Assembly: GCF_032399705.1 (NCBI RefSeq)
Contig: NZ_CP135922.1
Coordinates: 496,001 to 560,000 of the forward strand
Origin: Paenibacillus sp. BIC5C1
Lineage (GTDB): Bacteria > Bacillota > Bacilli > Paenibacillales > Paenibacillaceae
DNA length: 64,000 nt
Direction: 5' to 3'
In this document: positions 18,718-28,472 of the stretch, piece by piece
Layout: each line of letters opens with the position of its first letter
Numbering within the stretch: position 1 is the first letter of the stretch
Program-made: the position numbers and the translations under genes
Notes under the pieces: generated by a model
Database searches by the model: none
The model's input: the letters and a program-made list of their open reading frames with translations, nothing else
What the model was told of the DNA's origin: nothing

Positions 18718-20472
18718 CTACGCGATATCTGTACTTAGTACAGCATATCCATATGCGGGCAGCTCAACGGCCAAGATTCCCTCTTCCTTGGCTGTGCGAT
18801 AATTCTCGCCAAATAACTCCGTCCATTCTCCGGCGCCTGCCTCCAGCTCGACAATAGCAGTTTCTTCCGAACGATTGAACAGGATCAGAATGCGCTCTTT
18901 CTCATCCTGTCGTTCCATCACAAGCTGGCTTCCGCCTTCGCGGGCCTGCAGGAAGCGAATGCTGCCTTCTGCACGCAGGGCAGGGTGGGCATGGCGAAGT
19001 GCGATTAGCTTCTGATAAAAGGTGAACAGCTCGCGGTCCTGCTTCGTCTCGTCCCACTCCATACATTTCCGACAACCGGGATCATGATCCCCGTCCAGCC
19101 CAATCTCGTCTCCATAATAAATGCACGGAGTGCCCATATAAGTGAATTGGAACAGCGCGGCCAGTTTCATCTTCCGCTGGTCGCCCTCACATAAGGTGAG
19201 CAATCGTGGTGTATCGTGGCTGTCCAACAGATTAAACGCCACTTCGCTGGCTTGCAGCGCATAGCGGGACAGCTGTCGACCGATCGAGTTCGCGAACTGT
19301 TCGGCGTGCATGATATCTTTTACAAAAAAACGATTCACGGCTTCCGTAAATGGATAGTTCATCGAGGCATCGAACTGATCGCCTTGCAGCCAGGAGGAGG
19401 ACTCATTCCATACCTCACCCAAGATATAGGCATCCGGATTCGCAGCCTTGACCACACGGCGGAAGTCACGCCAGAACGCATTATCCACTTCATCCGCGAC
19501 ATCCAGCCGCCAGCCGTCGGTACCCACTTCCTTGATCCAGTATTCGGCCACCTCCAGCAAATATGCCTTCACCTCAGGATTTTCCGTGTTTAGCTTCGGC
19601 ATGTGGGCTTCGAATCCGAAGGTTTCATACGTAGGAACGCCATCCTTCACGTCCAGCGGAAATTCATGTACATGGAACCAGTCCTTGTATTTGGACTTCT
19701 CCCCGTTTTTTTGTACATCCACAAACGGCGCAAACGTCTTCCCGGAATGATTGAACACCGCATCCAATAGCACCCGGATTCCGCGCGCATGGCACAGCTC
19801 AACAAGCCGTTTGGCTGTATCTGCATCACCAAAATGCCGATCTACTCGCAGATAATCTTCGGTATCGTATTTGTGATTGGTTGTTGCCTCGAAGATCGGT
19901 GTAAAATAAATGGCGTTGATGCCCAACTCTTCAAGGTAATCCAGATGGTCGATGACGCCCTGGAGATCACCACCGAAAAAGTTAAATGGGGTCGGCTCAC
20001 CACCCCACGCTTCCACATTTTCTGGATCAAGGTCAGGGTTGCCATTGGCGAATCGTTCAGGGAAGATCTGATAGAAAATCGCATCCTTCACCCATGCAGG
20101 CGGTGTAAATACAGCTCCGGGGTGGATATACGGGAACTGGAACATGTGACCAGGATCGTCTGGTTCATGCGTTTGGAAATCCGTTTCGGTCATCCAGATC
20201 TGTTCTGTGCCACTTTTTAGCAGGAAGGAGTACTTCAGACGGTGATACGGAGGCTTTACTTGCCCCTCATAATAATCAAACATGGAATCGGATGTATATT
20301 TGGTTAAAGGAACCAGTTCTTTGGTACGATCCCAGGCGTATTTGTCCCCAGTCAGGGCATGTACCTCGGTGAGATCATTCTTTTTGGCACGCAGACGAAG
20401 ACGAATGGTATCCTTATCGTAGGCATAGGCCCAGTTCCGTTTCGGTTGATGAAAGATGGCTTCCAGCAGCAT
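18718..20472 (-). CDS. Cytosolic CBM34/GH13 cyclomaltodextrinase/neopullulanase-type amylase
   Basis: 584 residues, no signal peptide. A CBM34-like N-domain (1-~125) is followed by the GH13 barrel (from WVKDAIFYQIFPERFANGN) and a C-terminal beta domain. The catalytic triad is present: nucleophile Asp in DGWRLDVADEV, acid/base Glu in ILGEVWNESS, and the third Asp in LLDSHDTPR. VFNHSG gives the conserved region I. Such enzymes cleave cyclodextrins, pullulan and maltodextrins after uptake. GGGAGGAAA precedes the ATG. It is monocistronic, divergent from the response regulator gene; no transporter genes are next to it. Confidence 0.92.
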   Translation of the reverse strand: MLLEAIFHQPKRNWAYAYDKDTIRLRLRAKKNDLTEVHALTGDKYAWDRTKELVPLTKYTSDSMFDYYEGQVKPPYHRLKYSFLLKSGTEQIWMTETDFQTHEPDDPGHMFQFPYIHPGAVFTPPAWVKDAIFYQIFPERFANGNPDLDPENVEAWGGEPTPFNFFGGDLQGVIDHLDYLEELGINAIYFTPIFEATTNHKYDTEDYLRVDRHFGDADTAKRLVELCHARGIRVLLDAVFNHSGKTFAPFVDVQKNGEKSKYKDWFHVHEFPLDVKDGVPTYETFGFEAHMPKLNTENPEVKAYLLEVAEYWIKEVGTDGWRLDVADEVDNAFWRDFRRVVKAANPDAYILGEVWNESSSWLQGDQFDASMNYPFTEAVNRFFVKDIMHAEQFANSIGRQLSRYALQASEVAFNLLDSHDTPRLLTLCEGDQRKMKLAALFQFTYMGTPCIYYGDEIGLDGDHDPGCRKCMEWDETKQDRELFTFYQKLIALRHAHPALRAEGSIRFLQAREGGSQLVMERQDEKERILILFNRSEETAIVELEAGAGEWTELFGENYRTAKEEGILAVELPAYGYAVLSTDIA

Positions 20473-20689
20473 GTTGAATTTCCTCCCGTCGTATACACAT
20501 GTATTATGTGAGCAAGTCGCAACATTCGATGCAGAATCATGCGAGGCGGATAATTAAGGTATAATTTAAAATAAAAGGACATCAATGATCGCGAGATCAC
20601 CATTCGTACATTTTATATAAGTAAGATACTTCATTATGTTTCAAATATATAATTAACCCAAAGGGTGGAGAAAGGAAACGGATGCGGGC

Positions 20690-21373
20690 ATGAAAACGAA
20701 ACTGTTATACATTGAAGACGATACGGAAATTGCTACATGGGTTAGGGCCGACTTGGAGGAGCGCGGATATGAAGTGGTATGGCTGGGAAGTGGTGAAGGT
20801 GCGGCTGAAGCTGCCGGGGGCTGTTCGTTGGTTATTCTGGATGTCATGCTGCCGGGACTGGATGGATTTACGGTAGGACAACGACTCAAAAAGGAACATC
20901 CTGAAGTGCCCATTGTTATGCTTTCGGCCAGAACGTCCATTGACGACAAGCTGCACGGGCTTGATTTTGCCGATGATTATGTAACCAAGCCATTCCATCC
21001 CGATGAACTCGCCGCACGGATTGAAGTCCAGCTTCGGAAGGCAGGTACTGCAATCTCAGCTGATACGGTGGTGAAACTGGACCACTTGTCCATCTATGAG
21101 AAGGATCACCGGATTGTGAATGAGGAGACGGGGGAAGAGATTATTTTATCAGGCAAACAGTTTCATATCTTCGCCTACCTGCTCAGGCATATGGGCATGA
21201 TTCGAACCAAGGAACAGATCTACGAAGCCGTTTGGAACGAGCCTTACCTGGACGGTGATAAGACATTAATGGTACATATTCGGCATCTGCGCGAGAAGCT
21301 GGAGCGTGACCCGGCGAACCCGACCATCATTCAAACCGTTCGTGGTGTCGGGTATCGTGTGAAGAAGCCATGA
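20690..21373 (+). CDS. OmpR-family response regulator
   Basis: 227 residues: receiver domain (1-~115; phospho-acceptor Asp in LVILDVMLPG, Lys in VTKPF) and a winged-helix DNA-binding domain (~125-225; GVGYRVKKP end). Odd detail: the receiver reads GLDFADDYVTKPF where relatives have GLDxGADDY, one residue fewer. Its stop overlaps the kinase start by four bases. Probably activates the ABC exporter genes downstream. Confidence 0.94.
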   Translation: MKTKLLYIEDDTEIATWVRADLEERGYEVVWLGSGEGAAEAAGGCSLVILDVMLPGLDGFTVGQRLKKEHPEVPIVMLSARTSIDDKLHGLDFADDYVTKPFHPDELAARIEVQLRKAGTAISADTVVKLDHLSIYEKDHRIVNEETGEEIILSGKQFHIFAYLLRHMGMIRTKEQIYEAVWNEPYLDGDKTLMVHIRHLREKLERDPANPTIIQTVRGVGYRVKKP

Positions 21374-22914
21374 GCAAAAAGGCGATGATGCCCGATCCAT
21401 CCAATAGAGACAGAGGAGTGAAACGGAGCTTTTCGGGTAAACGTAAAATGCGTTTTGGACGTACCTTGATGTCCCGGTATATTCTCCTGATCCTGGCGGC
21501 AGTTTTGTTTGTGCCAGTCGTTCTCCCGATTACATCCATCATCTATGTGGTGGTGGTGAACAATACGAATACGGGGAATACGGCACCTTATGGGGATGTC
21601 ACAAAAATCAGCAACCTGTGGACGCGAGAATCCGAGAAGCTGGGTGGGGCGACCTCTGACGAAATTAATCAACGTATGGCACAGCTGCACCACAAATATC
21701 CCAAATCTTCGATGTACCGTGTGGACCAAAACGGTGAAACGGCATTTATTCTCGCTGGAGAGGACGTTGATGTATCGGAATCCACCGTGGATGGAACAAG
21801 GATGACGACATTGAAGTGGACGTTGAATCATCAGAGAACAGAGACCCAGATTCCAGCGATATGGAATTCAAACACTACCCTGGAATTTATGAAGGAAGCG
21901 TCTTATCGTGATCCGCTAACAGTGGTTTCTTTTGTAGGGGGAGATAGCGAAGACAAGGGACAAGGGTTTATGGTAATTGAGGTTCCAAGGTATCTTTTGC
22001 AAAAGCCGCAGAACAACTGGCCTATGGAACTCTTGTATTTGGGTGGATTGATGATGATTATCTTCCTTTTATTTATCATCATGTCTATCCTGTTCTTTGC
22101 GCGAATTCGCAAGCGGCTTATCCGGCTCCAGACGGCGATGATCACTCCGGGCAAGGAAGGAATCCCACTTCCAGTCGAAATCCGCAGATCGGACGAGATC
22201 GGACAGCTGGAGGAATCGTTTAATGAAATGGTGCATCAGTTAACAGACAGCCGCCACCGGGAGCGGGAGGAGGAACAGCTGCGCAAACGTCTAGTTGCGG
22301 GATTGTCACATGATCTCCGTACACCGCTGACGGTCATTCGCGGGCATATGCATTCCCTTCACAAAGAACCATTAAGCATGGCTGCGGATACCTCATTGCG
22401 TCGTATGGAAGCCAAGATGGATGACTTGAGCGGACTGATCGATAACATGTTATCGTACAACCTGCTCACCAGCGGGAAATATACATTGAAGCTGGAACAG
22501 AAGGACGTCCTGCGAATCGTTAGAGAAACAGCGGCGGCCTGGTATCCCGTATGGGAGAAAGAGCAGTTTGAGATCGATATCGATCTGCCGGAAGAACCGT
22601 TGATCTGGCAGGTGGATGAGCAGGGATTACGTCGTGTTCTCGATAACCTGTTTCAGAATGTCATCCGTCATGCAGTGAGTGGAAAATATATTGGCATATC
22701 AACAGAACAGATCCATGGGGAGACAGCTCTTGTTATTCATGATAGGGGCCCAGGATTGCAGGAAGATTCGGATACCAAAGGAACGGGTCTGGGGTTATCC
22801 ATCGTGGATCTGCTGATTCGTGAGATGGGACTGCGGAAGAGGGTGCACAGCTCCGAGAATGGATTGCGGGTGTTTCTCTATAGCGGCGGGGAAGCTGGCA
22901 AACCGAGGCCCTAA
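21370..22914 (+). CDS. Sensor histidine kinase
   Basis: 514 residues. A basic N-tail precedes TM1 (~35-58), an extracellular sensor of ~160 residues without a recognised fold, and TM2 (~220-243). HAMP, HisKA (His in LSHDLRTPLTVIRGH) and HATPase_c follow (NLFQNVIRHA, DRGPGL, KGTGLGLSIV). Start ATG overlaps the regulator stop (ATGA). The TCS followed by an ATPase and two permeases resembles lantibiotic/bacitracin-sensing resistance systems (CprKR-CprABC or LanRK-LanFEG style), so the signal may be a peptide antibiotic (inference). Confidence 0.92.
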   Translation: MSKKAMMPDPSNRDRGVKRSFSGKRKMRFGRTLMSRYILLILAAVLFVPVVLPITSIIYVVVVNNTNTGNTAPYGDVTKISNLWTRESEKLGGATSDEINQRMAQLHHKYPKSSMYRVDQNGETAFILAGEDVDVSESTVDGTRMTTLKWTLNHQRTETQIPAIWNSNTTLEFMKEASYRDPLTVVSFVGGDSEDKGQGFMVIEVPRYLLQKPQNNWPMELLYLGGLMMIIFLLFIIMSILFFARIRKRLIRLQTAMITPGKEGIPLPVEIRRSDEIGQLEESFNEMVHQLTDSRHREREEEQLRKRLVAGLSHDLRTPLTVIRGHMHSLHKEPLSMAADTSLRRMEAKMDDLSGLIDNMLSYNLLTSGKYTLKLEQKDVLRIVRETAAAWYPVWEKEQFEIDIDLPEEPLIWQVDEQGLRRVLDNLFQNVIRHAVSGKYIGISTEQIHGETALVIHDRGPGLQEDSDTKGTGLGLSIVDLLIREMGLRKRVHSSENGLRVFLYSGGEAGKPRP

Positions 22915-22997
22915 CCTTTTTTTAAACTAAACTTAAACTTCAGGCAGCTTCAGCTTTAACCTTGGAAGGTTACGATGATATCCGAGGTGATCAAACA

Positions 22998-23912
22998 GTG
23001 AGTGATAACATTATTCAAACCGCTAACTTATGGAAAACATACCGGGACCGTGCGGCGGTCCGTGAACTTGATCTGCATATTAAAAAGGGAGACATCTACG
23101 GCTTCCTTGGTCCCAACGGGGCTGGTAAAACAACAACCATTCGTATGCTCCTTGGCTTAATCAAGCCGACCAAAGGAGTCATCCGTATCTTCGACAAGGA
23201 TATCCGCAAGGATCGCATGGACATTCTGCGACGTGTAGGGTCATTGGTTGAGTATCCTTCATACTATGGTCATCTGAACGCGGTGGAGAATCTGGAAACC
23301 TTGCGCCGGATATTAAATGTACCCAAATCGAGGATTGCCGAAGTGCTATCCATCGTGGATCTGACCCGGGATGCCAAACGTTCCGTAAAAGGTTACTCGC
23401 TTGGCATGAAACAGCGTCTGGGGATTGCAAGTGCCTTGTTGGGTCAGCCGGAGCTGCTGATTTTGGACGAGCCGACGAACGGTCTTGATCCAGCGGGCAT
23501 CCAGGAGATTCGGGAATTAATCAAACGCATGCCCCTGGAACACGGCATTACCGTCCTAGTGTCCAGCCATTTGCTGAGTGAAGTGGAACAGATGGCGAGC
23601 CGGGTCGGCATTATCCGTGAGGGGAAAATGGTACTTCAGGATACAATCGCCAATCTGCATAGCCAGACGGGTAGCTCCATTCGATTGACGGTTTCCGAGC
23701 CCGAAGAGGCGATGAAGCTGGCAAGAGAGCAGGGACAGTTCGGTCAACGTGAAGGAGCCGCGCTCACGTTCCCGTACATGGATAATAGCGCCATTGCCTT
23801 GCTGGTCCGTCGATTGGTTGAGCAGGACCATGCGGTCTATCGTGTGGAAGAGCACCGTCAATCTCTGGAAGACTTGTTCATGCGGGTTATCGGCGAGGGG
23901 GCGGCGATATGA
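22998..23912 (+). CDS. ABC transporter ATP-binding protein, BcrA/LanF type
   Basis: 304 residues: Walker A GPNGAGKTT, signature YSLGMKQRLGIA, Walker B LLILDEPTNGLDPAG, switch His in SSHLL. The C-terminal ~90 residues are the extension typical of the BcrA/LanF group. GTG 22998 is preferred with CGAGGTGA seven bases upstream; a TTG at 22962 has no good site. Overlaps the first permease by four bases. Powers the two following permeases, probably pumping a peptide antibiotic off the membrane. Confidence 0.9.
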   Translation: MSDNIIQTANLWKTYRDRAAVRELDLHIKKGDIYGFLGPNGAGKTTTIRMLLGLIKPTKGVIRIFDKDIRKDRMDILRRVGSLVEYPSYYGHLNAVENLETLRRILNVPKSRIAEVLSIVDLTRDAKRSVKGYSLGMKQRLGIASALLGQPELLILDEPTNGLDPAGIQEIRELIKRMPLEHGITVLVSSHLLSEVEQMASRVGIIREGKMVLQDTIANLHSQTGSSIRLTVSEPEEAMKLAREQGQFGQREGAALTFPYMDNSAIALLVRRLVEQDHAVYRVEEHRQSLEDLFMRVIGEGAAI

Positions 23913-24625
23913 CGGGCCGTGCGTTATCGTCTGACTGGCTCAAAATTCGTGGTAAAGGCATCTGGTTTCTCGTTTTTCTGGCACCCATTGGACTGACAGT
24001 AATGCAGGCTCTGAACTTCGGGCTTCGTTTGGGCTATCTGAAAGAACAGTATGGGGATCATTTGTGGGAGGGTTTGCTGGACAATGTGGTTGTTTTTGTA
24101 CCACTTGCCTTGATGCTGGGGGCGACGATTCTCAGTTCGATGATCGCAAATGTTGAACATGAGCAGGGATCATGGAAGCAATTGCTGGCGATGCCAATCC
24201 CAAGACCTGCGGTGTACCTGGCCAAGTTCCTGCTCGCTTGTATGCTGCTCATCATCTCCTGTTTGTTATTAACAACAGGCATTATTGGTCTGGGACTGGT
24301 GCTTGGATTCAACGCGGGTGAGATTCCCTGGATACATGCAATCAAGCTGGGCTTACTGCCACTGGCTGGAGCACTTCCAGTGTTATCACTGGAGCTATGG
24401 CTGACGATGGTAAGCAAAAATCAGGCTCTTCCGGTCACTCTCGGTATTGTACTCGCGGTAATGGGCATGTTCGCACTCAGTATCTCACCATACTTTCCGC
24501 TTGCATGGGCACAGATGGCTTGGGTCAGCCCAAAACCATTTTTGTACGTCGGTTTGGGCATAGGTTCGGGTCTCCTGATCATGTTGCTGGGGATGATGCA
24601 TTTTAGCCGGAAGGATGTGGCCTAA
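23909..24625 (+). CDS. ABC permease, LanE/BcrB-like (first)
   Basis: 238 residues, six hydrophobic segments. The N-terminus LSSDWLKIRGKGIWFLVFLAP and the EHEQGSWKQLLAMPIPR loop are typical of lantibiotic-immunity permeases (EHExGxWK motif). Overlaps the ATPase gene by four bases and ends one base before the next permease ATG. A paralogue of that neighbour. Confidence 0.88.
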   Translation: MTGRALSSDWLKIRGKGIWFLVFLAPIGLTVMQALNFGLRLGYLKEQYGDHLWEGLLDNVVVFVPLALMLGATILSSMIANVEHEQGSWKQLLAMPIPRPAVYLAKFLLACMLLIISCLLLTTGIIGLGLVLGFNAGEIPWIHAIKLGLLPLAGALPVLSLELWLTMVSKNQALPVTLGIVLAVMGMFALSISPYFPLAWAQMAWVSPKPFLYVGLGIGSGLLIMLLGMMHFSRKDVA

Positions 24626-24626
24626 G

Positions 24627-25361
24627 ATGAGTTTTGCAACAACCTATTTCCGAATCCTGTCCTCTGAGCGACTCAAAATGGGCAAATCACCTGTCTGGCT
24701 TCTGATTCTGCTGAGTCCGTTAATTGCGCTGCTGATTGGGCTATTATCCACACCTTCAGATCAATGGAGTGTGCTTATGGGCTCAATGGTCTTTCTGCAC
24801 GGTTTGTTATTGCTGCCCATCCTGACCGGCGTATTTACGTCTTTCGTCTGTCGTTTCGAGCATGCGGGTGGAGGCTGGAAGCAAATGCTGGTGCTGCCGC
24901 TCACCCGTACGGGCGTATATGCGGGCAAATTGACCATCGTGATTCTGCTTCTGGCAGGTACACAATTGCTGTTGCTCGGGTCCATCCTGCTGGCAGGTAT
25001 GATCCAGGGCATGACGGATCCTATCCCATGGGGATTCCTTACAGGAAAGCTGCTGCTGGGGCTATTCGCTTGTGTGCCGCTCGCTGCTCTTCAAATGTTC
25101 GTTTCCTTGGTATGGAGCAGCTTTGCAGCACCGCTAGCATTGAACTTTGCGTTAACCGTACCGAACATTCTGATCGTGAACTCGGCTACGTTTGGCCCGT
25201 ATTACCCTTGGGCGCAACCAATGATTTTAATGACACCGCTTGAAGGTGGAGGATTCGGAGCGTACAATGTTCCGCTTGGGACTATGCTGGCAGTGGTTGG
25301 GGGTAGTGCAGTTCTCTTCATTTTAATCGGAGTGTTATATTTTAGAAAAAAAGAAATTTAA
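24627..25361 (+). CDS. ABC permease, LanG/BcrB-like (second)
   Basis: 244 residues with six hydrophobic segments; ERLKMGKSPVWLLILLSPLI and FEHAGGGWKQMLVLPLTR match the first permease in layout, indicating gene duplication. ATG 24627 is preceded by GGAAGGA inside the upstream gene. Together the two would form a heterodimeric channel. A strong terminator ends the five-gene operon. Confidence 0.88.
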   Translation: MSFATTYFRILSSERLKMGKSPVWLLILLSPLIALLIGLLSTPSDQWSVLMGSMVFLHGLLLLPILTGVFTSFVCRFEHAGGGWKQMLVLPLTRTGVYAGKLTIVILLLAGTQLLLLGSILLAGMIQGMTDPIPWGFLTGKLLLGLFACVPLAALQMFVSLVWSSFAAPLALNFALTVPNILIVNSATFGPYYPWAQPMILMTPLEGGGFGAYNVPLGTMLAVVGGSAVLFILIGVLYFRKKEI

Positions 25362-25384
25362 TTTTCGCAATTAAGTTGTCTAAT

Positions 25385-25452
25385 AAATTCCTTTTAAGCA
25401 AACATAGACCTCAGTTATTGACGAGCTATGTCGCTTAAAGGGGATTTTTTTG
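25385..25452 (+). terminator. Terminator of the TCS/ABC operon
   Basis: A long stem (AATTCCTTTTAAGC with GCTTAAAGGGGATT) with inner ACATAG/CTATGT pairing and a T-run. Confidence 0.88.
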
Positions 25453-25632
25453 TCGTTTATACATGGTTTTTGGTGAAGAGATTGTAAGCAAATTTGAACT
25501 GGAATCTGGTAAAATAAAAAAAGCTGTTTCTAGGAAGGCTTACATGGTTATTCGAGGGTAGGCCCATTTCTCCGAAAATTATATTTTTTGGTTGTTAGAT
25601 GAAGATATAGGCTAAGAAAAGAGGGGTAAGCC

Positions 25633-28341
25633 TTGGATATTAATAAAACGGAAACCCTAAAGCGCATTATTTCTGAGGGAAGTTCTTACCAATCATTGTT
25701 TTTTAATCACCCGGATGCCATATATGTGATGGACATCCATGGAAATTATATTGATGCCAATCCCTCGATTGAGAGGATCTCAGGGTATACTTTTGAAGAA
25801 CTCCGTAGCTTGAATCGAGATAGAATATGCCCTCCCGAGAGTGAGGAGTCACGTAAAGAATACATTCGCGAGGTACTGGCTGGACATTCAGTCAGTAAAT
25901 CGATCACGTTTTATCATAGAGACGGTTCTCTGAAACAGGCCGAGATTACCTATGTACCCATAACGGAACAAGAAGTTATCGTGGGGATATACGGTATTGC
26001 CAGGGATGTAACCGAGATCGTAGAAGTCGAACGTAAGTTGCATGAAACGCAGGAGAAATATCAGATACTGGCGGATCATGCCCAGGACCTGATCACCACG
26101 ACGTCCATGGATGGCAAGTTGCTTTATGTTTCACCTTCTGTCTATCCTTTGCTCGGATATCGTCCGGAGGAAGTCACAGGCAAGCTCCTGAAGGATTACT
26201 GTTACCCCGGGGATTACCCTGAACTTCTGGAGATGTCGTCGAGTGGGAATGGCTGCAAGATGCGGGTGCTTCATAAGAAGGGGCACTACATCTGGATGGA
26301 AACACTGGCAAAGCCTGTGGCCGGAGAAGAGGGTAAGAATACGCAGATTGTAAGCGTCAGCCGGGATATTACCCAGCATAAAAACGCAGAAAGACGTCTT
26401 AGAGAGAGCCGTCAACGATACAAATCTCTGTTTGAACATAATCCAGCAGCGGTATACTCGCTGAATCTCGAAGGCAAATATACTGCAGTGAACCGGAATC
26501 TGGTCAAAATGCTGGATGTACCTCGAAGCAAATTGATCGGGCAGTCCTTTCTTTCGCATTTGGATAAATGTGAAGTACACGGCGGGCAGGCATATTTCGA
26601 ACTGGTGAAGCAGGGGAAACCTCAACATTATGAAACGCGGATCGTGAATTCCAGTGGCCGGAAGGTAGATGTATCTATCATTAATGTTCCCATCATTGTG
26701 GAACAGGAACTTGTGGGTGTGTATGGAATCTTGTCTGATATTACGGAGCGTAAGGACTATACGGAACAGATTCAGGAGCTTAGCAAACAGCATGCCCTGA
26801 TTCTTAACACGGTTACAGAGGGCATCTACGGATTGGACGCAGATGGCATCACCCGATTTATGAATCCGGCTGCTGCTTCCATGTTCGGCTACGAAGCGGA
26901 AGAGTTTGTCGGCAAAAGCTCGCATCCTATCATTCATCATTCACGTGCAGACGGCAGCTATTTCCCAAAAAATGAATGTCCTATTCATATGACAGTGATG
27001 GATGGGCAGCGCCGTACAGTGAAGGAGGATGTGTTCTGGCGCAAAGACGGAACCAGCTTTCTGGTGGAATACCAGGTTACACCGATTATCGATGAGGGTC
27101 AGATTCGTGGCGCCGTTATCGTGTTCAATGATGTGACTGGTGATCGCGAAATTGTGCGCGCCAAGGAAACCGCTGAACTTGCAGCACAGGCCAAGTCGGA
27201 ATTCCTGTCCATGGTCAGTCATGAAATTCGGACACCAATGAATGGAATCGTAGGCATGACTGAATTGCTGATTGGCACGGATTTATCAGAGGAACAGCGA
27301 GAATACGCCGAGATCATCCGTGAGAGCGGCGATGCACTCTTGAATATCTTGAATGACATCCTTGATTTCAGTAAATTGGAATCCGGGAAAATGGCTTTGG
27401 CCTATGAACCGTTCTCGCTGAGGATCATGTTGGAGCAGGTTGCGGAACTTTTCTCCCCTAAAGCGGAAGAGAAGCAGTTGAAGATCCGATATCGTCTCAA
27501 TCCCGACATTCCTGAGTTTATGGTGGGCGATGCGATGCGTATTCGGCAAATTCTCGTCAATCTGGTGAGCAATGCCATGAAGTTTACGGATCAGGGGAGC
27601 ATTGATGTTACTGTGGATATTATTCGCGGCAGCAGACCGGAAGCGAGTGTGTTGGATTTTGCGGTGAAGGATACAGGGATCGGTATTCCAGAGGATAAGC
27701 TGGATCAGTTGTTCCAGTCATTCTCTCAACTGCATCCTGTCATTAACCGCAAATATGGCGGGACAGGTCTTGGATTGGTCATCTCGAAGCGGCTCGTGGA
27801 GATTATGGGTGGCAGTATCAGTGTGGAGAGTGAAGATGGAAAAGGATCAACCTTCCGCTTCGCTGTGCCTGCTACAAGTGTAGATGCGACTGCAGAGCAA
27901 TCTGCACGTCAATTCAGCCATGATCGAACACGCCAAGGGGATAAAGTGGCTATGCGTATTCTTGTTGCCGAGGACCACCCGGTAAACCGGAAGATTTTGA
28001 CAGAGTATCTGGAGAAGCTTGGTTACCAAGCAGATGTATGTTCGAATGGAGTCGAGGCTATCGAAGCCATTTCACAGAATGCCTATGATATTGTTCTCAT
28101 GGATCTTCAGATGCCTGTTATGGATGGACTCAAAGCGACAGATCTTGTACACCGATTAATTCCGCAGGAGCGTATTCCAGCTATTATAGCGGTAACCGGA
28201 AATGCCAAACGTGAAGACAAGGAAGCTTGTCTGGAGATTGGGATGCGTGACTTTATCAGCAAACCCGTTATGCTGAGTGAACTGAAACGGGTGCTTCAGC
28301 AGTGGGGGCCGACGGATGAACCTCAGCTTGCACCAAGCTGA
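25633..28341 (+). CDS. Soluble four-PAS hybrid sensor histidine kinase
   Basis: 902 residues with no membrane segment. Four PAS/PAC units (~15-135, ~140-255, ~260-375, ~385-505) precede HisKA (His530 in MVSHEIRTPMNG), HATPase_c (NLVSNAMKFT, DTGIGIPEDKL, GGTGLGLVISK) and a C-terminal receiver (phospho-acceptor Asp824 in VLMDLQMPVMDG; AEDHPVNRKIL start). It likely feeds a phosphorelay; in Bacillales such soluble kinases can feed Spo0F or other Hpt proteins, but no partner is here. Start is TTG 25633 with GAGGGGT upstream. Monocistronic between two terminators. The ligand or redox cue of the PAS domains is not readable. Confidence 0.93.
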   Translation: MDINKTETLKRIISEGSSYQSLFFNHPDAIYVMDIHGNYIDANPSIERISGYTFEELRSLNRDRICPPESEESRKEYIREVLAGHSVSKSITFYHRDGSLKQAEITYVPITEQEVIVGIYGIARDVTEIVEVERKLHETQEKYQILADHAQDLITTTSMDGKLLYVSPSVYPLLGYRPEEVTGKLLKDYCYPGDYPELLEMSSSGNGCKMRVLHKKGHYIWMETLAKPVAGEEGKNTQIVSVSRDITQHKNAERRLRESRQRYKSLFEHNPAAVYSLNLEGKYTAVNRNLVKMLDVPRSKLIGQSFLSHLDKCEVHGGQAYFELVKQGKPQHYETRIVNSSGRKVDVSIINVPIIVEQELVGVYGILSDITERKDYTEQIQELSKQHALILNTVTEGIYGLDADGITRFMNPAAASMFGYEAEEFVGKSSHPIIHHSRADGSYFPKNECPIHMTVMDGQRRTVKEDVFWRKDGTSFLVEYQVTPIIDEGQIRGAVIVFNDVTGDREIVRAKETAELAAQAKSEFLSMVSHEIRTPMNGIVGMTELLIGTDLSEEQREYAEIIRESGDALLNILNDILDFSKLESGKMALAYEPFSLRIMLEQVAELFSPKAEEKQLKIRYRLNPDIPEFMVGDAMRIRQILVNLVSNAMKFTDQGSIDVTVDIIRGSRPEASVLDFAVKDTGIGIPEDKLDQLFQSFSQLHPVINRKYGGTGLGLVISKRLVEIMGGSISVESEDGKGSTFRFAVPATSVDATAEQSARQFSHDRTRQGDKVAMRILVAEDHPVNRKILTEYLEKLGYQADVCSNGVEAIEAISQNAYDIVLMDLQMPVMDGLKATDLVHRLIPQERIPAIIAVTGNAKREDKEACLEIGMRDFISKPVMLSELKRVLQQWGPTDEPQLAPS

Positions 28342-28372
28342 AATCGTACTCCCAAGGTGGATTAAAACAAAC

Positions 28373-28433
28373 AAACACAAAAATGCCAATGACACTTCTG
28401 AATCAGGAGGTTATTGGCGTTTTTGTGTTTCTG
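28373..28433. terminator. Bidirectional terminator between hybrid kinase and ldh
   Basis: An 18-bp arm beginning AAACACAAAAATGCC (28373-28390) pairs with 28413-28430; A-rich on one side and T-rich on the other, serving both convergent genes. Confidence 0.85.
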
Positions 28434-28472
28434 ATTATTTTGTTATGGACCATCCTTGAATAGCTGAACTGG

